64,000 nt of DNA from Hyphobacterium sp. SN044 (GTDB taxonomy: Bacteria; Pseudomonadota; Alphaproteobacteria; Caulobacterales; Maricaulaceae), in the NCBI RefSeq assembly GCF_021864465.1, contig NZ_JAKKUV010000003.1, positions 225,646 through 289,645 of the forward strand, written 5' to 3'. Positions 40,718 to 49,131 of this stretch are shown piece after piece. The stretch's first letter is position 1, and every line of letters begins with the position of its first letter. The translations under genes were made by a program, and so were the position numbers. Below the pieces are notes generated by a model that ran no database searches, had not been told where the DNA came from, and saw only the letters and a program-made list of their open reading frames with translations.

Positions 40718-41086
40718 GTGGCCCGCATCGCCGGCGTCAATATTCCGACGAACAAGCGCGTGGAAATCGCACTGCGCTATATCCACGGCATTGGTCCCGC
40801 CAAAGCGAAAGAGATCTGTGAAAAGGTCGGCATCGCTTCGGACCGCCGTGTCAACGACCTGACGGATGCGGAAGTTCTGCAGATCCGCGAAACCATCGAC
40901 CGTGACTACATGGTCGAGGGCGATCTGCGCCGTGAAGTCGCGGTCAACATCAAGCGGCTTATGGACCTCGGTAACTACCGTGGTCTGCGTCATCGCCGGG
41001 GTCTGCCGGTCCGCGGTCAGCGCACGCACACCAATGCGCGCACCCGCAAGGGCCCGGCGAAACCGATCGCCGGCAAGAAGAAGTAA
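40718..41086 (+). CDS. rpsM: 30S ribosomal protein S13
   Basis: The 122-residue head protein starts with GTG ([20 protein letters not shown] after the initiator) six bases after AAGGAG. Ends with the tRNA-contacting basic tail [13 protein letters not shown]. First gene of the alpha operon. Confidence 0.98.
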   Translation: MARIAGVNIPTNKRVEIALRYIHGIGPAKAKEICEKVGIASDRRVNDLTDAEVLQIRETIDRDYMVEGDLRREVAVNIKRLMDLGNYRGLRHRRGLPVRGQRTHTNARTRKGPAKPIAGKKK

Positions 41087-41100
41087 GGCTGAGGGCTGAG

Positions 41101-41490
41101 ATGGCTAAAGAACCGCAAAAAGTCCGCAAGCGCGAACGGAAGAATATCATTTCCGGCGTCGCGCATGTGAACGCCAGCTTCAACAACACGATGATCACCA
41201 TTTCGGATGCCCAGGGGAATACGATTTCCTGGTCGTCCGCGGGTGCCAACGGGTTCAAGGGTTCGCGCAAGTCGACCCCGTACGCCGCGCAGATCGCCGC
41301 CGAGCAGGCCGGCCGCAAGGCGATGGACCACGGCATGAAGACGCTGGAAGTGAACGTGTCCGGTCCGGGTTCGGGCCGCGAGTCCGCGCTGCGTGCGCTG
41401 CAGTCCATCGGGTTCACGCTGACGACGATTCGCGACGTCACGCCGATCCCGCACAATGGCTGCCGTCCGCCGAAGCGCCGCCGCGTCTAG
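41101..41490 (+). CDS. rpsK: 30S ribosomal protein S11
   Basis: The 129-residue platform protein contains [33 protein letters not shown] and the end [16 protein letters not shown]. Standard. Confidence 0.99.
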   Translation: MAKEPQKVRKRERKNIISGVAHVNASFNNTMITISDAQGNTISWSSAGANGFKGSRKSTPYAAQIAAEQAGRKAMDHGMKTLEVNVSGPGSGRESALRALQSIGFTLTTIRDVTPIPHNGCRPPKRRRV

Positions 41491-41590
41491 TATCTCCAGG
41501 GGACCGCGCCACGCGCGGTCCGTTGGCGACCGGATTACATCGCGCGAGCGGGCAGGGCCCGTCACCGCGCGCGAGAGAGAGGCAAGACCC

Positions 41591-42610
41591 GTGATCGAGA
41601 AGAATTGGCAAGAGCTGATCCGTCCGATGAAGCCCGAAGTGAAGTCGGGCCACAACCCGGAACGGAACGCGACGATCGTCGCGGAACCGCTGGAGCGCGG
41701 TTTCGGCATGACGCTCGGTAACGCGCTGCGCCGCGTGCTGCTGTCGTCGCTGCAGGGCGCGGCCGTCACCGCGCTGCAGATCGATGGTGTCGTGCACGAA
41801 TTCTCGTCGATTCCGGGCGTCCGCGAAGACGTCACGGACATCGTCCTGAATATCAAGCAGGTCGCCCTGCGCATGCATGGCGAAGGCCCGAAGCGCGTCG
41901 TTCTGCGCAAGTCGGGTCCGGGCGAAGTGACCGCCGGCGACATCGAAGAGACGGCGGACATCGAAGTGGTCAACAAGGACCACGTGATCTGCACGCTCGA
42001 CGAGGGTGCCGAAGTCCGCTTCGTGCTGACCGTCAACACCGGCAAGGGCTATGTCCCGGCCGAGCGCAACCGTCCGGAAGACGCGCCGATCGGCCTCATT
42101 GCCGTCGACTCGCTCTACAGCCCGGTCAAGCGCGTCGCCTACCGCGTGGAAAACACCCGCGAAGGCCAGGTGCTGGACTATGACAAGCTGATCCTGGACG
42201 TCGAAACCAACGGCACGATCAAGCCGGAAGATGCCGTGGCCTATGCCGCGCGCATCCTGCAGGACCAGTTCCAGATCTTCATCAACTTCGAGGAAGCCGT
42301 CGAGAAGCGGACCGCCGAGGACGACCGTCCGGAGCTGGACTTCAATCCGGCGCTGCTGAAGAAGGTGGACGAGCTCGAACTGTCGGTCCGTTCGGCCAAC
42401 TGCCTGAAGAACGACAACATCGTCTATATCGGCGACCTGATCCAGAAGTCCGAGGCGGAAATGCTCCGCACCCCGAACTTCGGCCGCAAGTCGCTCAACG
42501 AGATCAAGGAAGTTCTCGCCCAGATGGGTCTCCACCTGGGTATGGAAGCGCCGAACTGGCCGCCGGAGAACATCGAAGAGCTCGCCAAACGTTTTGAGGA
42601 ACACGTCTGA
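41591..42610 (+). CDS. rpoA: DNA-directed RNA polymerase subunit alpha
   Basis: The 339-residue subunit starts at GTG 41591 ([11 protein letters not shown] follows), the usual alphaproteobacterial N-terminus. The N-terminal domain ([19 protein letters not shown]) dimerises and assembles beta/beta'. The C-terminal domain ([34 protein letters not shown]) binds UP elements and activators. Confidence 0.98.
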   Translation: MIEKNWQELIRPMKPEVKSGHNPERNATIVAEPLERGFGMTLGNALRRVLLSSLQGAAVTALQIDGVVHEFSSIPGVREDVTDIVLNIKQVALRMHGEGPKRVVLRKSGPGEVTAGDIEETADIEVVNKDHVICTLDEGAEVRFVLTVNTGKGYVPAERNRPEDAPIGLIAVDSLYSPVKRVAYRVENTREGQVLDYDKLILDVETNGTIKPEDAVAYAARILQDQFQIFINFEEAVEKRTAEDDRPELDFNPALLKKVDELELSVRSANCLKNDNIVYIGDLIQKSEAEMLRTPNFGRKSLNEIKEVLAQMGLHLGMEAPNWPPENIEELAKRFEEHV

Positions 42611-42659
42611 TCCCGCGTCCGCGAGGACCCGGTAGTTCGGACCATCAGGAGTATTCGCC

Positions 42660-43082
42660 ATGCGTCACGGCGTCGCCCATCGCAAGCTCGGCCGCACCAC
42701 GTCTCACCGTCACGCCATGTTCGCCAACATGGCCGCGTCGCTGATCGAGCACGAGCAGATCGTCACCACCTTGCCGAAGGCCAAGGAACTGAAGCCGATC
42801 ATGGACAAGCTCATCACGCTCGCGAAGCGCGGTGACCTCCATGCCCGCCGTCAGGCCATTTCCAAGGTTCGCGACACGGCGCAGGTCGCCAAGCTGTTCG
42901 AAACGCTTGGCCCGCGCTACGCCGAGCGCAATGGCGGCTATACGCGCGTGCTGAAGGCCGGTTTCCGCCATGGCGACAATGCCGCCCTGGCCGTGATCGA
43001 GCTCGTTGACCGCGATCCGGAAGCCCGTGGCGCCGCCGATCGCGCCCGCATGGCCGAAATGGATGCGTCCGCGGACGAATAG
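42660..43082 (+). CDS. rplQ: 50S ribosomal protein L17
   Basis: The 140-residue exit-tunnel protein starts [17 protein letters not shown]. The core ends near VIELVDRD, with an acidic tail [11 protein letters not shown]. Last gene of the alpha operon, followed by a terminator. Confidence 0.98.
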   Translation: MRHGVAHRKLGRTTSHRHAMFANMAASLIEHEQIVTTLPKAKELKPIMDKLITLAKRGDLHARRQAISKVRDTAQVAKLFETLGPRYAERNGGYTRVLKAGFRHGDNAALAVIELVDRDPEARGAADRARMAEMDASADE

Positions 43083-43125
43083 TCCGGCGCGACGGACACC
43101 GATCGCCGCCCATCGGCGGCCGCAG

Positions 43126-43157
43126 AACGCCCTTCCCGAAACCGGGGAGGGCGTTTT
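43126..43157 (+). terminator. Terminator of the alpha operon
   Basis: A stem AACGCCCTTCCCG/CGGGGAGGGCGTT followed by TTTTC lies 44 bases after rplQ. It closes the long ribosomal gene run. Confidence 0.85.
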
Positions 43158-43199
43158 CGATTCCGGCGGCAAGACGCAGCGGCACCAGCAGCCAGCCTC

Positions 43200-43227
43200 T
43201 TGTCATCTCCATAAATTTCGATATATC
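43200..43227 (+). promoter_or_regulatory. ars operon promoter
   Basis: TTGTCA (43200-43205), 16 bases, TATATC (43222-43227). The expected start point lies at or within a few bases of the arsR ATG (43235), so arsR may be translated from a leaderless or nearly leaderless message; no Shine-Dalgarno is seen. Confidence 0.5.
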
Positions 43228-43229
43228 GA
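43218..43229. promoter_or_regulatory. ArsR operator palindrome
   Basis: TCGATATATCGA is a perfect 12-bp palindrome in an AT-rich island that covers the -10 box of the ars promoter. Binding of dimeric ArsR here would block polymerase; arsenite would release it. Confidence 0.6.
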
Positions 43230-43234
43230 GAATT

Positions 43235-43561
43235 ATGGAAACATTAAATGCGATCGAGGCGCTTGGCGCTCTCTCACAGGAAACCCGGCTTGAGGCTTTC
43301 CGGACGCTTGTCCGGCACGAGCCGGAGGGATTGCCGGCTGGCGAGATCGCCCGCCATCTGTCCGTGCCGCAGAACACGATGTCCACCCACCTCGCCATTC
43401 TGGTGAATGCGGGGCTGGCGGTATCGCGCCGCGAAGGGCGGTCGGTCGTCTACCGGGCGCGTCTCGCCACAATGGAAGGGCTTGTCAGCTACCTGTTGAA
43501 GGATTGCTGCCAGGGACAGGCCTGTCTCCCCACTATCGAAACCACAAAAGGACAATGCCGA
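43235..43561 (+). CDS. arsR: ArsR-family arsenite-responsive repressor
   Basis: The reading frame runs to a TGA at 43562-43564. The 109-residue winged-helix repressor has LSQETRLEAFRTLV, the recognition helix around SVPQNTMSTHLAIL and wing SRREGRSVVYRA. C91, C92 and C97 near the C-terminus (DCCQGQAC), plus C108, form a probable As(III) site at the C-terminal end, like Acidithiobacillus-type ArsR rather than the CVC in the DNA-binding helix of the plasmid R773 type. The stop overlaps the arsI ATG (ATGA). It should repress its own operon through the palindrome upstream. Confidence 0.9.
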
Positions 43562-44049
43562 TGAAACGCATGCACATGCATCTGTCGGTTCAGGATCTGG
43601 AACGCAGCATTGCGTTCTACTCACACCTGTTCGGTTCAGAACCCACCGTCCGGAAGGGCGATTATGCGAAATGGATGCTCGACGACCCGCGGGTGAATTT
43701 CGCAATCTCCGTTCACGAGGGTGCGAAGACGGGCATTGAGCATGTCGGGCTTCAGGTCGAGACCGAAGCCGAGCTGTCCGAAGTCTATGGCCGGATCCAC
43801 GAAGCGGGTCAGCCCTTCCTCGAAGAGGGAAAGACGACCTGTTGCTATGCGAAGTCGGAGAAAGGCTGGGTGGCCGATCCCGACGGTGTGCTGTGGGAAG
43901 CGTTTCTGACCACGGGCGAGTCGACCGTTTATGGCGACCGCGTCCAGGTGGCCAACGCGGCCGCGGCGATCCTTGACGACCAGACGCCTCAGGGCGTGTG
44001 CTGTCCGCCCAAAACCGAACGCGCTGCCGATGCGCCGTGTTGCGGATAG
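43561..44049 (+). CDS. arsI: ArsI/CadI-type VOC metalloenzyme (C-As lyase family)
   Basis: The 162-residue vicinal-oxygen-chelate protein belongs with ArsI, Fe(II) dioxygenases that cleave the C-As bond of methylarsenite and aromatic arsenicals, and with the related CadI. Probable Fe ligands are H5 (or H7), H61 and E113; the vicinal pair C94-C95 in TTCCYA would bind trivalent arsenic. The C-terminus has two more Cys pairs (GVCCPP, APCCG), which could hold metal. ATG 43561 lies eight bases after AAAAGGA and overlaps arsR. Cadmium rather than organoarsenical function cannot be excluded, but arsC and acr3 follow. Confidence 0.85.
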   Translation: MKRMHMHLSVQDLERSIAFYSHLFGSEPTVRKGDYAKWMLDDPRVNFAISVHEGAKTGIEHVGLQVETEAELSEVYGRIHEAGQPFLEEGKTTCCYAKSEKGWVADPDGVLWEAFLTTGESTVYGDRVQVANAAAAILDDQTPQGVCCPPKTERAADAPCCG

Positions 44050-44053
44050 TCCC

Positions 44054-44563
44054 ATGACCGAGGCGAAGGTACGGAACGTCCTGTTCCTGTGTACCGGAAA
44101 TTCGGCGCGGTCGGTTCTGGCCGAGGCGATCCTCAACAAGCAGGGGGCGGGCCGGTTCAAGGCGTATAGCGCCGGCAGCCAGCCGAAGGGTGAGGTTCAT
44201 CCCCTCACGCTTGATACGCTTCGCGCGCTGAAATTCCCGGCCGCGGAATACCGTTCGAAGAGCTGGGACGAGTTCGCCGGCCTGGATGGCCCCGAATTCG
44301 ATTTCGTCTTTACGGTCTGTGACAGCGCGGCCGCGGAATCCTGTCCCGTCTGGCCGGGCCAGCCCATGACCGCGCATTGGGGTGTGCCCGATCCGGCCGC
44401 CGCGACGGGCAGCGAAGCGGAACGCCGCGCGGCCTTCCTTGAAGCCTTCCGTCAATTGAACAACCGGATCTCGATCTTCCTGTCGCTGCCGATGGAAAGC
44501 ATCGACCGGATGAGCCTGCAGCACCGTCTCGATGAAATCGGCCGGACCGGAGCGGCATCATGA
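44054..44563 (+). CDS. arsC: Arsenate reductase ArsC, LMW-phosphatase type
   Basis: The 169-residue product has the P-loop [10 protein letters not shown] (C13, R19) of low-molecular-weight tyrosine-phosphatase-like arsenate reductases and a later VPDPAAA acidic motif. It reduces As(V) to As(III) so that the efflux pump can export it. ATG 44054 is four bases after arsI; a longer frame upstream overlaps arsI and is not family-like. Ends with ATGA overlap into acr3. Additional cysteines ([13 protein letters not shown]) are compatible with the thioredoxin/glutaredoxin-coupled cycle. Confidence 0.9.
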   Translation: MTEAKVRNVLFLCTGNSARSVLAEAILNKQGAGRFKAYSAGSQPKGEVHPLTLDTLRALKFPAAEYRSKSWDEFAGLDGPEFDFVFTVCDSAAAESCPVWPGQPMTAHWGVPDPAAATGSEAERRAAFLEAFRQLNNRISIFLSLPMESIDRMSLQHRLDEIGRTGAAS

Positions 44564-45621
44564 CGGCCGGCCCCGCTCAGTCTGCGGCGGCGTCGCCGCT
44601 TGGTCCGTTCGAGAAATGGCTGTCGGTCTGGGTCGGCCTGTCGATCCTGTCCGGCGTGGTTCTCGGCAATGTCTTTCCCGGCTTGTTCCGATCCATCGCG
44701 GGCGTCGAATACGCCTCGGTGAACCTCGTCGTCGCGGTCCTGATCTGGGCGATGATCTATCCGATGATGGTCGCCGTCGATTTCGGCAGCCTTCGCCAGG
44801 TCGGCGCGAAACCCAAGGGTCTCATCCTCACCATCGCCGTGAACTGGCTGGTCAAGCCCTTCACTATGGCCGCGCTCGGCGTGCTGTTCTTCGAATATGT
44901 GTTCGCGCCCTTCATCGCCCCTGCCGACGCCCAGCAATATATTGCGGGCCTGATCCTGCTCGGTGCCGCGCCATGCACCGCAATGGTGTTCGTCTGGTCG
45001 CAGATGACCAAGGGCGATCCGGCCTACACGCTCGTCCAGGTGTCGGTGAACGACGTCATCATGGTGTTCGCCTTTGCGCCGATCGTGGCCTTGCTGCTGG
45101 GCGTGACCGAGATCGCGGTGCCATGGGAAACGCTGCTCCTGTCGGTCGGGCTCTATGTCGTCGTTCCGCTCGTGGCCGGAGGGATCACGCGGGCAATGCT
45201 TCTGCGCGGTTCGGCCGGGACGTTGGCGGTGGACCGCTTCACGGCGCGGCTTAAGCCGGCGTCGGTACTCGGTCTGTTGCTGACCGTCGTTCTGCTGTTC
45301 GGCTTCCAGGCCGAAACCATCGTATCGCGTCCGGTCCTGATCGCCCTCATCGCGGTGCCGATCATCGTCCAGAGCTATGGCATCTTCGCCGTCGCATACG
45401 GCGCGGCCTGGCTCTGGCGGGTGCCGCACAAGGTTGCCGCGCCGTGCGCGCTGATCGGCACGTCGAACTTCTTCGAACTGGCCGTGGCGGTGGCGATCAG
45501 CCTGTTCGGACTGGGCAGCGGGGCGGCATTGGCGACCGTCGTCGGCGTGCTGGTCGAGGTGCCGGTCATGCTGTCGCTCGTCGCCATCGCAAACCGGACG
45601 CGCGGACGGTTCGCGGGATAG
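44560..45621 (+). CDS. acr3: Arsenite efflux permease, ACR3 family
   Basis: The 353-residue inner-membrane protein has ten predicted TM helices. The signature [18 protein letters not shown] contains the conserved cysteine needed for As(III) transport in ACR3 proteins, and the final helices carry [18 protein letters not shown] and VLVEVPVML with the conserved glutamate. It exports arsenite driven by the proton gradient, removing the product of ArsC and of ArsI. Last gene of the operon; it converges on the DUF6653-like gene with nine bases between. Confidence 0.93.
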   Translation: MTAGPAQSAAASPLGPFEKWLSVWVGLSILSGVVLGNVFPGLFRSIAGVEYASVNLVVAVLIWAMIYPMMVAVDFGSLRQVGAKPKGLILTIAVNWLVKPFTMAALGVLFFEYVFAPFIAPADAQQYIAGLILLGAAPCTAMVFVWSQMTKGDPAYTLVQVSVNDVIMVFAFAPIVALLLGVTEIAVPWETLLLSVGLYVVVPLVAGGITRAMLLRGSAGTLAVDRFTARLKPASVLGLLLTVVLLFGFQAETIVSRPVLIALIAVPIIVQSYGIFAVAYGAAWLWRVPHKVAAPCALIGTSNFFELAVAVAISLFGLGSGAALATVVGVLVEVPVMLSLVAIANRTRGRFAG

Positions 45622-45630
45622 TCAAATCGG

Positions 45631-46170
45631 TCATACGCAACCTGTTTCCCATTCGAGCCAGACCATCCGGTCGAGAAACCAGAGCTTGAAGACCATCCCC
45701 GAAAGGTAACCCAGCAAGGTCAGCCACGGGTCGAGCGCAAGCACTCCGCACAGCAGGACCAGATGACCGAGTGCCGATGTTATGGCCAGCAGTCGTGGCA
45801 CGATGCGGTGCTGACGAGGGAGGTCGCGCCTGCGGGTCTGCAACCAGATACGCTCGCCGAGCGTGGCCCTCGCTCCCCAATTGTCCAATGATCGCGGCCG
45901 GGGCGTCAGGCGCGGATTGATCCAGAGGAAGGCGATAGCCGCTGCCAGCGCGAGCAGCCACCAGTGTCCGATCCAGATGCGCGACCATCCGGCCATGATC
46001 AGCAGAGGCAGCCCCAAAAGGATGCGCGACCAGACACTCAGGGGGTGGGCGTGCCGCGCCCATACCGCTTCATTTCCGCCTGCGATCATCGGTCGTGAGC
46101 GCGGCCTGTCGAGCAACGACGACGCTCCGCTCGGGCGCCGATGGGTTGTATTTTCATTGCGGGACGGCAT
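45631..46170 (-). CDS. DUF6653-like small membrane protein
   Basis: The 179-residue product has a disordered, Arg/Pro-rich N-terminus, then WARHAHPLSVWSRI, a helical pair (about 50-85) including GHWWLLALAAAIAFLWINPRLTPRP, a cytosolic loop and two more hydrophobic helices near the end (about 125-165). RHxNPxSVWxR followed by PR resembles uncharacterised DUF6653 membrane proteins; that link is from memory and moderate. It starts two bases after the stop of the upstream nitronate monooxygenase-like gene, so the two are co-transcribed. The function is unknown. Confidence 0.65.
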   Translation of the reverse strand: MPSRNENTTHRRPSGASSLLDRPRSRPMIAGGNEAVWARHAHPLSVWSRILLGLPLLIMAGWSRIWIGHWWLLALAAAIAFLWINPRLTPRPRSLDNWGARATLGERIWLQTRRRDLPRQHRIVPRLLAITSALGHLVLLCGVLALDPWLTLLGYLSGMVFKLWFLDRMVWLEWETGCV

Positions 46171-46172
46171 GT

Positions 46173-47216
46173 CTATTGACCTTCGATTTCATTGCCGTCC
46201 GAGCAGCCGGGATGACGCGAGCGGATCGCCAGTTCGGTTATGGTCTGCAGCGCGTCGCGGCTCATCTGCCGGACAATGTCGCCCGCAGTCTGCAGCGTCC
46301 GGATCTTTCCGGCGCTTTGCCCTGCGGTCAGGCAGAGCTGGTCGAGATCACCCGCTACATCGCGCGTCGGGAGGTAGGCCGAGAAGCGCGGCAGAGGCAT
46401 GTCTCCGCCGGGCGTTCGCAGGATGCCGGCCGTCTGCCCCGCTGTGACGGCGAGGGCTTCATCCACCCGGTCCGCCCATTCGTCGGTCGCGGCATTCCGG
46501 ATGACGCGCATCGGCTGGTGCGGCATTTCCGGACCAAACAGGGTGGTCGAAATCGTGTCTTCGACGCCAGCCTCAAGCACGCGCGCCTTGTAGCCGTCGT
46601 GCGCGTCGGCCTCATGGCTTGCGAGGAACCGCGTCCCGCACCACACCGCTTCCGCTCCGAGCGCGAGCGCGGCAGCCATGCTGCGGCCATCGCAGATGCC
46701 GCCTGCGGCGATCACCGGTATCGGCGCAACCGCATCCCGGATTACCGGAAGCAGGTTGAATGTTGTTGCGACCGAGCGGTTGTGACCGCCGGCTTCAAGG
46801 CCCTGGACGATGATCGCCTCAGCGCCGAGCGCCTGAGCGTCGCGCGCCTCGTCGACGGAACCAACCTGCATCCAGAAGGCCGTGCCGCCATCCTTTATGC
46901 GCGCCACCTGTTCTGAAGTTGGATTGCCCCAGAAGACGACGCAAAGGGCGACCGATTCCTCCGCGAGAACATCAAGGTGAGCGTCCGTGATCATTGGTGC
47001 CAGAAGGTCGACACCGAAAGGCCGCGATGTGCGTGCCTTGACGGCGCGTACCATGGCCCGGAGCGCGTCGGCCGGTGCGATGTCGGCTCCCAGCATGCCG
47101 AGGCCTCCCGCATTCGACACGGCTGCGGCGAGATCGGGGCGGGCGACCATGGCCATCCCCGCATTCAGAATTGGTGTTGAAAGGCCAAAGCGGCGCGTGA
47201 TTTCGGTTTCGATCAT
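46173..47216 (-). CDS. Nitronate monooxygenase-like FMN enzyme
   Basis: The 347-residue TIM-barrel flavoprotein belongs to the NMO/2-nitropropane dioxygenase family: TPILNAGMAMVARPDLAAAVSNAGGLGML at the start, VQGLEAGGHN, and IAAGGICDGRSMAAALALGAEAVWCGTRFLAS binding FMN phosphate. Such enzymes oxidise alkyl nitronates; some relatives are enoyl reductases, and the substrate here is unknown. ATG 47216 follows AGGAAAAG; a longer frame upstream is less likely. Immediately upstream of the DUF6653-like gene. Confidence 0.85.
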   Translation of the reverse strand: MIETEITRRFGLSTPILNAGMAMVARPDLAAAVSNAGGLGMLGADIAPADALRAMVRAVKARTSRPFGVDLLAPMITDAHLDVLAEESVALCVVFWGNPTSEQVARIKDGGTAFWMQVGSVDEARDAQALGAEAIIVQGLEAGGHNRSVATTFNLLPVIRDAVAPIPVIAAGGICDGRSMAAALALGAEAVWCGTRFLASHEADAHDGYKARVLEAGVEDTISTTLFGPEMPHQPMRVIRNAATDEWADRVDEALAVTAGQTAGILRTPGGDMPLPRFSAYLPTRDVAGDLDQLCLTAGQSAGKIRTLQTAGDIVRQMSRDALQTITELAIRSRHPGCSDGNEIEGQ

Positions 47217-47335
47217 GGTGTCTTTTCCTGTGAGAGGGCGCGAACAAGGGCGCCCGCCGGCACATTTGCCGGGCCGGGGAATTTCCTTGTTTGAAAGTTG
47301 GTTGAGTGCTGCCGAGTCAGGCCTGGCCAGGGATT

Positions 47336-47776
47336 TCACACGGGTTCGGCTTCACCGCGCATCAGCTTCCAGCCCGCGATGCCGATCAGGAGGAAGCTCA
47401 CATTTCCTGCGAAATCGAGCAGCATCCAGGACGTGAACATTTCCGAGACCCATACGAACCAGGCGTTGAAGACGAAGAACGGGATCGATGCGAGAAGTCC
47501 GAAGCCGAGGAAGGTTGCAGCGGTGAAGCGGGACAGCAGCATCAGTGCGCCACAGAGGATCGCCTGCGCGCCGAAGCAACCCAGGAGGAGGGCAGTCGTC
47601 GCGCTCAGATGCTGATACTCGGGACGGAGCGAGAGCGTCTCCACCATGTGGGGTGTCATAAGGCACCAGCCGCCCAATCCAATGAACACCGCTGCCTGAA
47701 GGTGCTTCAACAGGCGAGCGGTGCGTCGTCGATCGGCGCGAAAATCCGTGAATTCCGAAATCTGTTTGCCCGGCAT
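47336..47776 (-). CDS. Four-TM hypothetical membrane protein
   Basis: The 146-residue product has a polar N-terminus and about four TM helices (near 25-45, 60-85, 87-108, 113-138). It resembles small DoxX-like or DUF4345-type membrane proteins only in layout; no motif is diagnostic. Same strand as, and 119 bases upstream of, the nitronate monooxygenase-like gene. Function unknown. Confidence 0.6.
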   Translation of the reverse strand: MPGKQISEFTDFRADRRRTARLLKHLQAAVFIGLGGWCLMTPHMVETLSLRPEYQHLSATTALLLGCFGAQAILCGALMLLSRFTAATFLGFGLLASIPFFVFNAWFVWVSEMFTSWMLLDFAGNVSFLLIGIAGWKLMRGEAEPV

Positions 47777-47869
47777 GGCATCACCTCGTGTCTGCGGCGG
47801 ATACAGCGTCTGTTCCGGATCGCCGCGAATGCCTGATGCCTCTGACGTACTCCCCGGACGCTACGGGGA

Positions 47870-48910
47870 CTATGACAACGACCCTTCAGATTCTGCCAAA
47901 GTGCTGCCGGGGCGCCTCACCATTGCCCTCAGTTCGACGGGCGACTTACCAAAGACCCGGCGGAGCGCGCGACGCAGGCCTTGTTCGTTGCGCAGTCCGG
48001 ATCGTTCGGCGATCCGGACCAGCGGCAACTGAGTTGTTTCCATCAACTGCCGGGCGCGCTCCGCCCTGAGTGTCTCGACGAATCTTGCCGGAGTGCTTCC
48101 TGTACGTTCGACAAACCGGCGGGCGAAATTTCGCGGACTCATTCCCGCGAGGTCCGATAGCTCGGTAACCGAAATCTGGACATGCAAATTCTCCGAGAGC
48201 CATTGAAGCATGCCGTCGAAACGGTCGCTCGCCTCCATTTGCATGACGAGCGCCGCCGAAAGCCGGCTCTGGCTCGCGCCGCGGCGCATGGGGAGCAGCC
48301 CGGCCTTGGCGATGGCGAACGACATGGCGCGACCGCATTCGCGCTCGATCACTTCGAGCGTAAATTCTACGGCGGGCATCGAACCCGCCGTGGTCACGAT
48401 AGGACCGTCCTCGACCCAAAGCGGATCAGCCTCGAACTCGATCTCCGGGTAGGCATCCCGGAAGGCGTCTGCGGCTACTGAGTGGACGGTGGCGCGACGT
48501 CCATCGAGAAGACCCAGATCTGCGAAGATCATTGCGGCCGAACCGACCGCGACGAGCCGGCAGCCGGACGCGGCGATGGCGCACATCGCGCTGCGAAACT
48601 CCGTATCAGCGAGGAGACGTTTTTGCAGTTCCGGCATCGCACTGCCGACATATATCAGGTCGAGACTGGTCCTGATTTCGGACAAGCTGCGTTCGGCAAA
48701 AATCGAATAACCCGACCAGGTAGCGACCGGCCCTCTCTTCAGCCCGATCATCACCGTCTCGAATTCCGGACATGCCAGGCCTTCAGCTTGGGCGATGACG
48801 GGAGCAAGACGGAACATGTCGACCTCCCAGAGGATGTCGCTTGCCGCCATACCCTCATACAGGAAAAAGCCGATCCGCCGGACTACCGGCCGCCCGCCGA
48901 CGACCGTCAT
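47870..48910 (-). CDS. GlxA-type transcriptional regulator (DJ-1/PfpI + AraC HTH)
   Basis: The 346-residue regulator has an N-terminal DJ-1/PfpI-like domain (RRIGFFLYEGMAASDILWEVDMF at 11-33) and a C-terminal AraC/XylS double HTH (SVTELSDLAGMSPRNFARRFVERTGSTPARFVETLRAERA, then GLRNEQGLRRALRRVFGKSPVE). The nucleophile position reads AVGSAAMIF (serine in place of the usual cysteine), so the N-domain is likely a sensor, not an enzyme. It may control the neighbouring minus-strand genes; that is inference. A GTCCCCG/CGGGGA hairpin sits just past its stop but lacks a T run. Confidence 0.85.
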   Translation of the reverse strand: MTVVGGRPVVRRIGFFLYEGMAASDILWEVDMFRLAPVIAQAEGLACPEFETVMIGLKRGPVATWSGYSIFAERSLSEIRTSLDLIYVGSAMPELQKRLLADTEFRSAMCAIAASGCRLVAVGSAAMIFADLGLLDGRRATVHSVAADAFRDAYPEIEFEADPLWVEDGPIVTTAGSMPAVEFTLEVIERECGRAMSFAIAKAGLLPMRRGASQSRLSAALVMQMEASDRFDGMLQWLSENLHVQISVTELSDLAGMSPRNFARRFVERTGSTPARFVETLRAERARQLMETTQLPLVRIAERSGLRNEQGLRRALRRVFGKSPVELRAMVRRPGSTLAESEGSLS

Positions 48911-49057
48911 GTTTCCCGTCCCGGATCAATTACCCGGATTTGATGATCGCCCATCCGCACCTCTCGTTTCGAAAGAATGACGCAATTCATACGATACGTC
49001 GAACCATGTCCCCCCTTTCGCAGCCGTAACGGGCGCGTCATATTGAATTCATGGGAG

Positions 49058-49090
49058 AGGCGGCTTTCTTGGACAGGAAGCCGCCTTTTT
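49058..49090 (+). terminator. Orphan terminator in the leader of the Do-like protease gene
   Basis: AGGCGGCTTTC/GGAAGCCGCCT with a short loop followed by five T. It points in the plus direction, yet no plus-strand gene is seen between acr3 (ending 45621) and here. It may be an attenuator of the protease gene or the end of a small RNA. Confidence 0.8.
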
Positions 49091-49131
49091 CCTATTTGAA
49101 ACCGGTATCCGTCCGAAGGGGAGCTGACGTG

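Noticed and set aside
47851-47869. Terminator for the GlxA-type regulator gene
   Set aside because: A TCCCCG/CGGGGA stem is present but no T run follows on the minus strand, so it is mentioned only in the gene entry.
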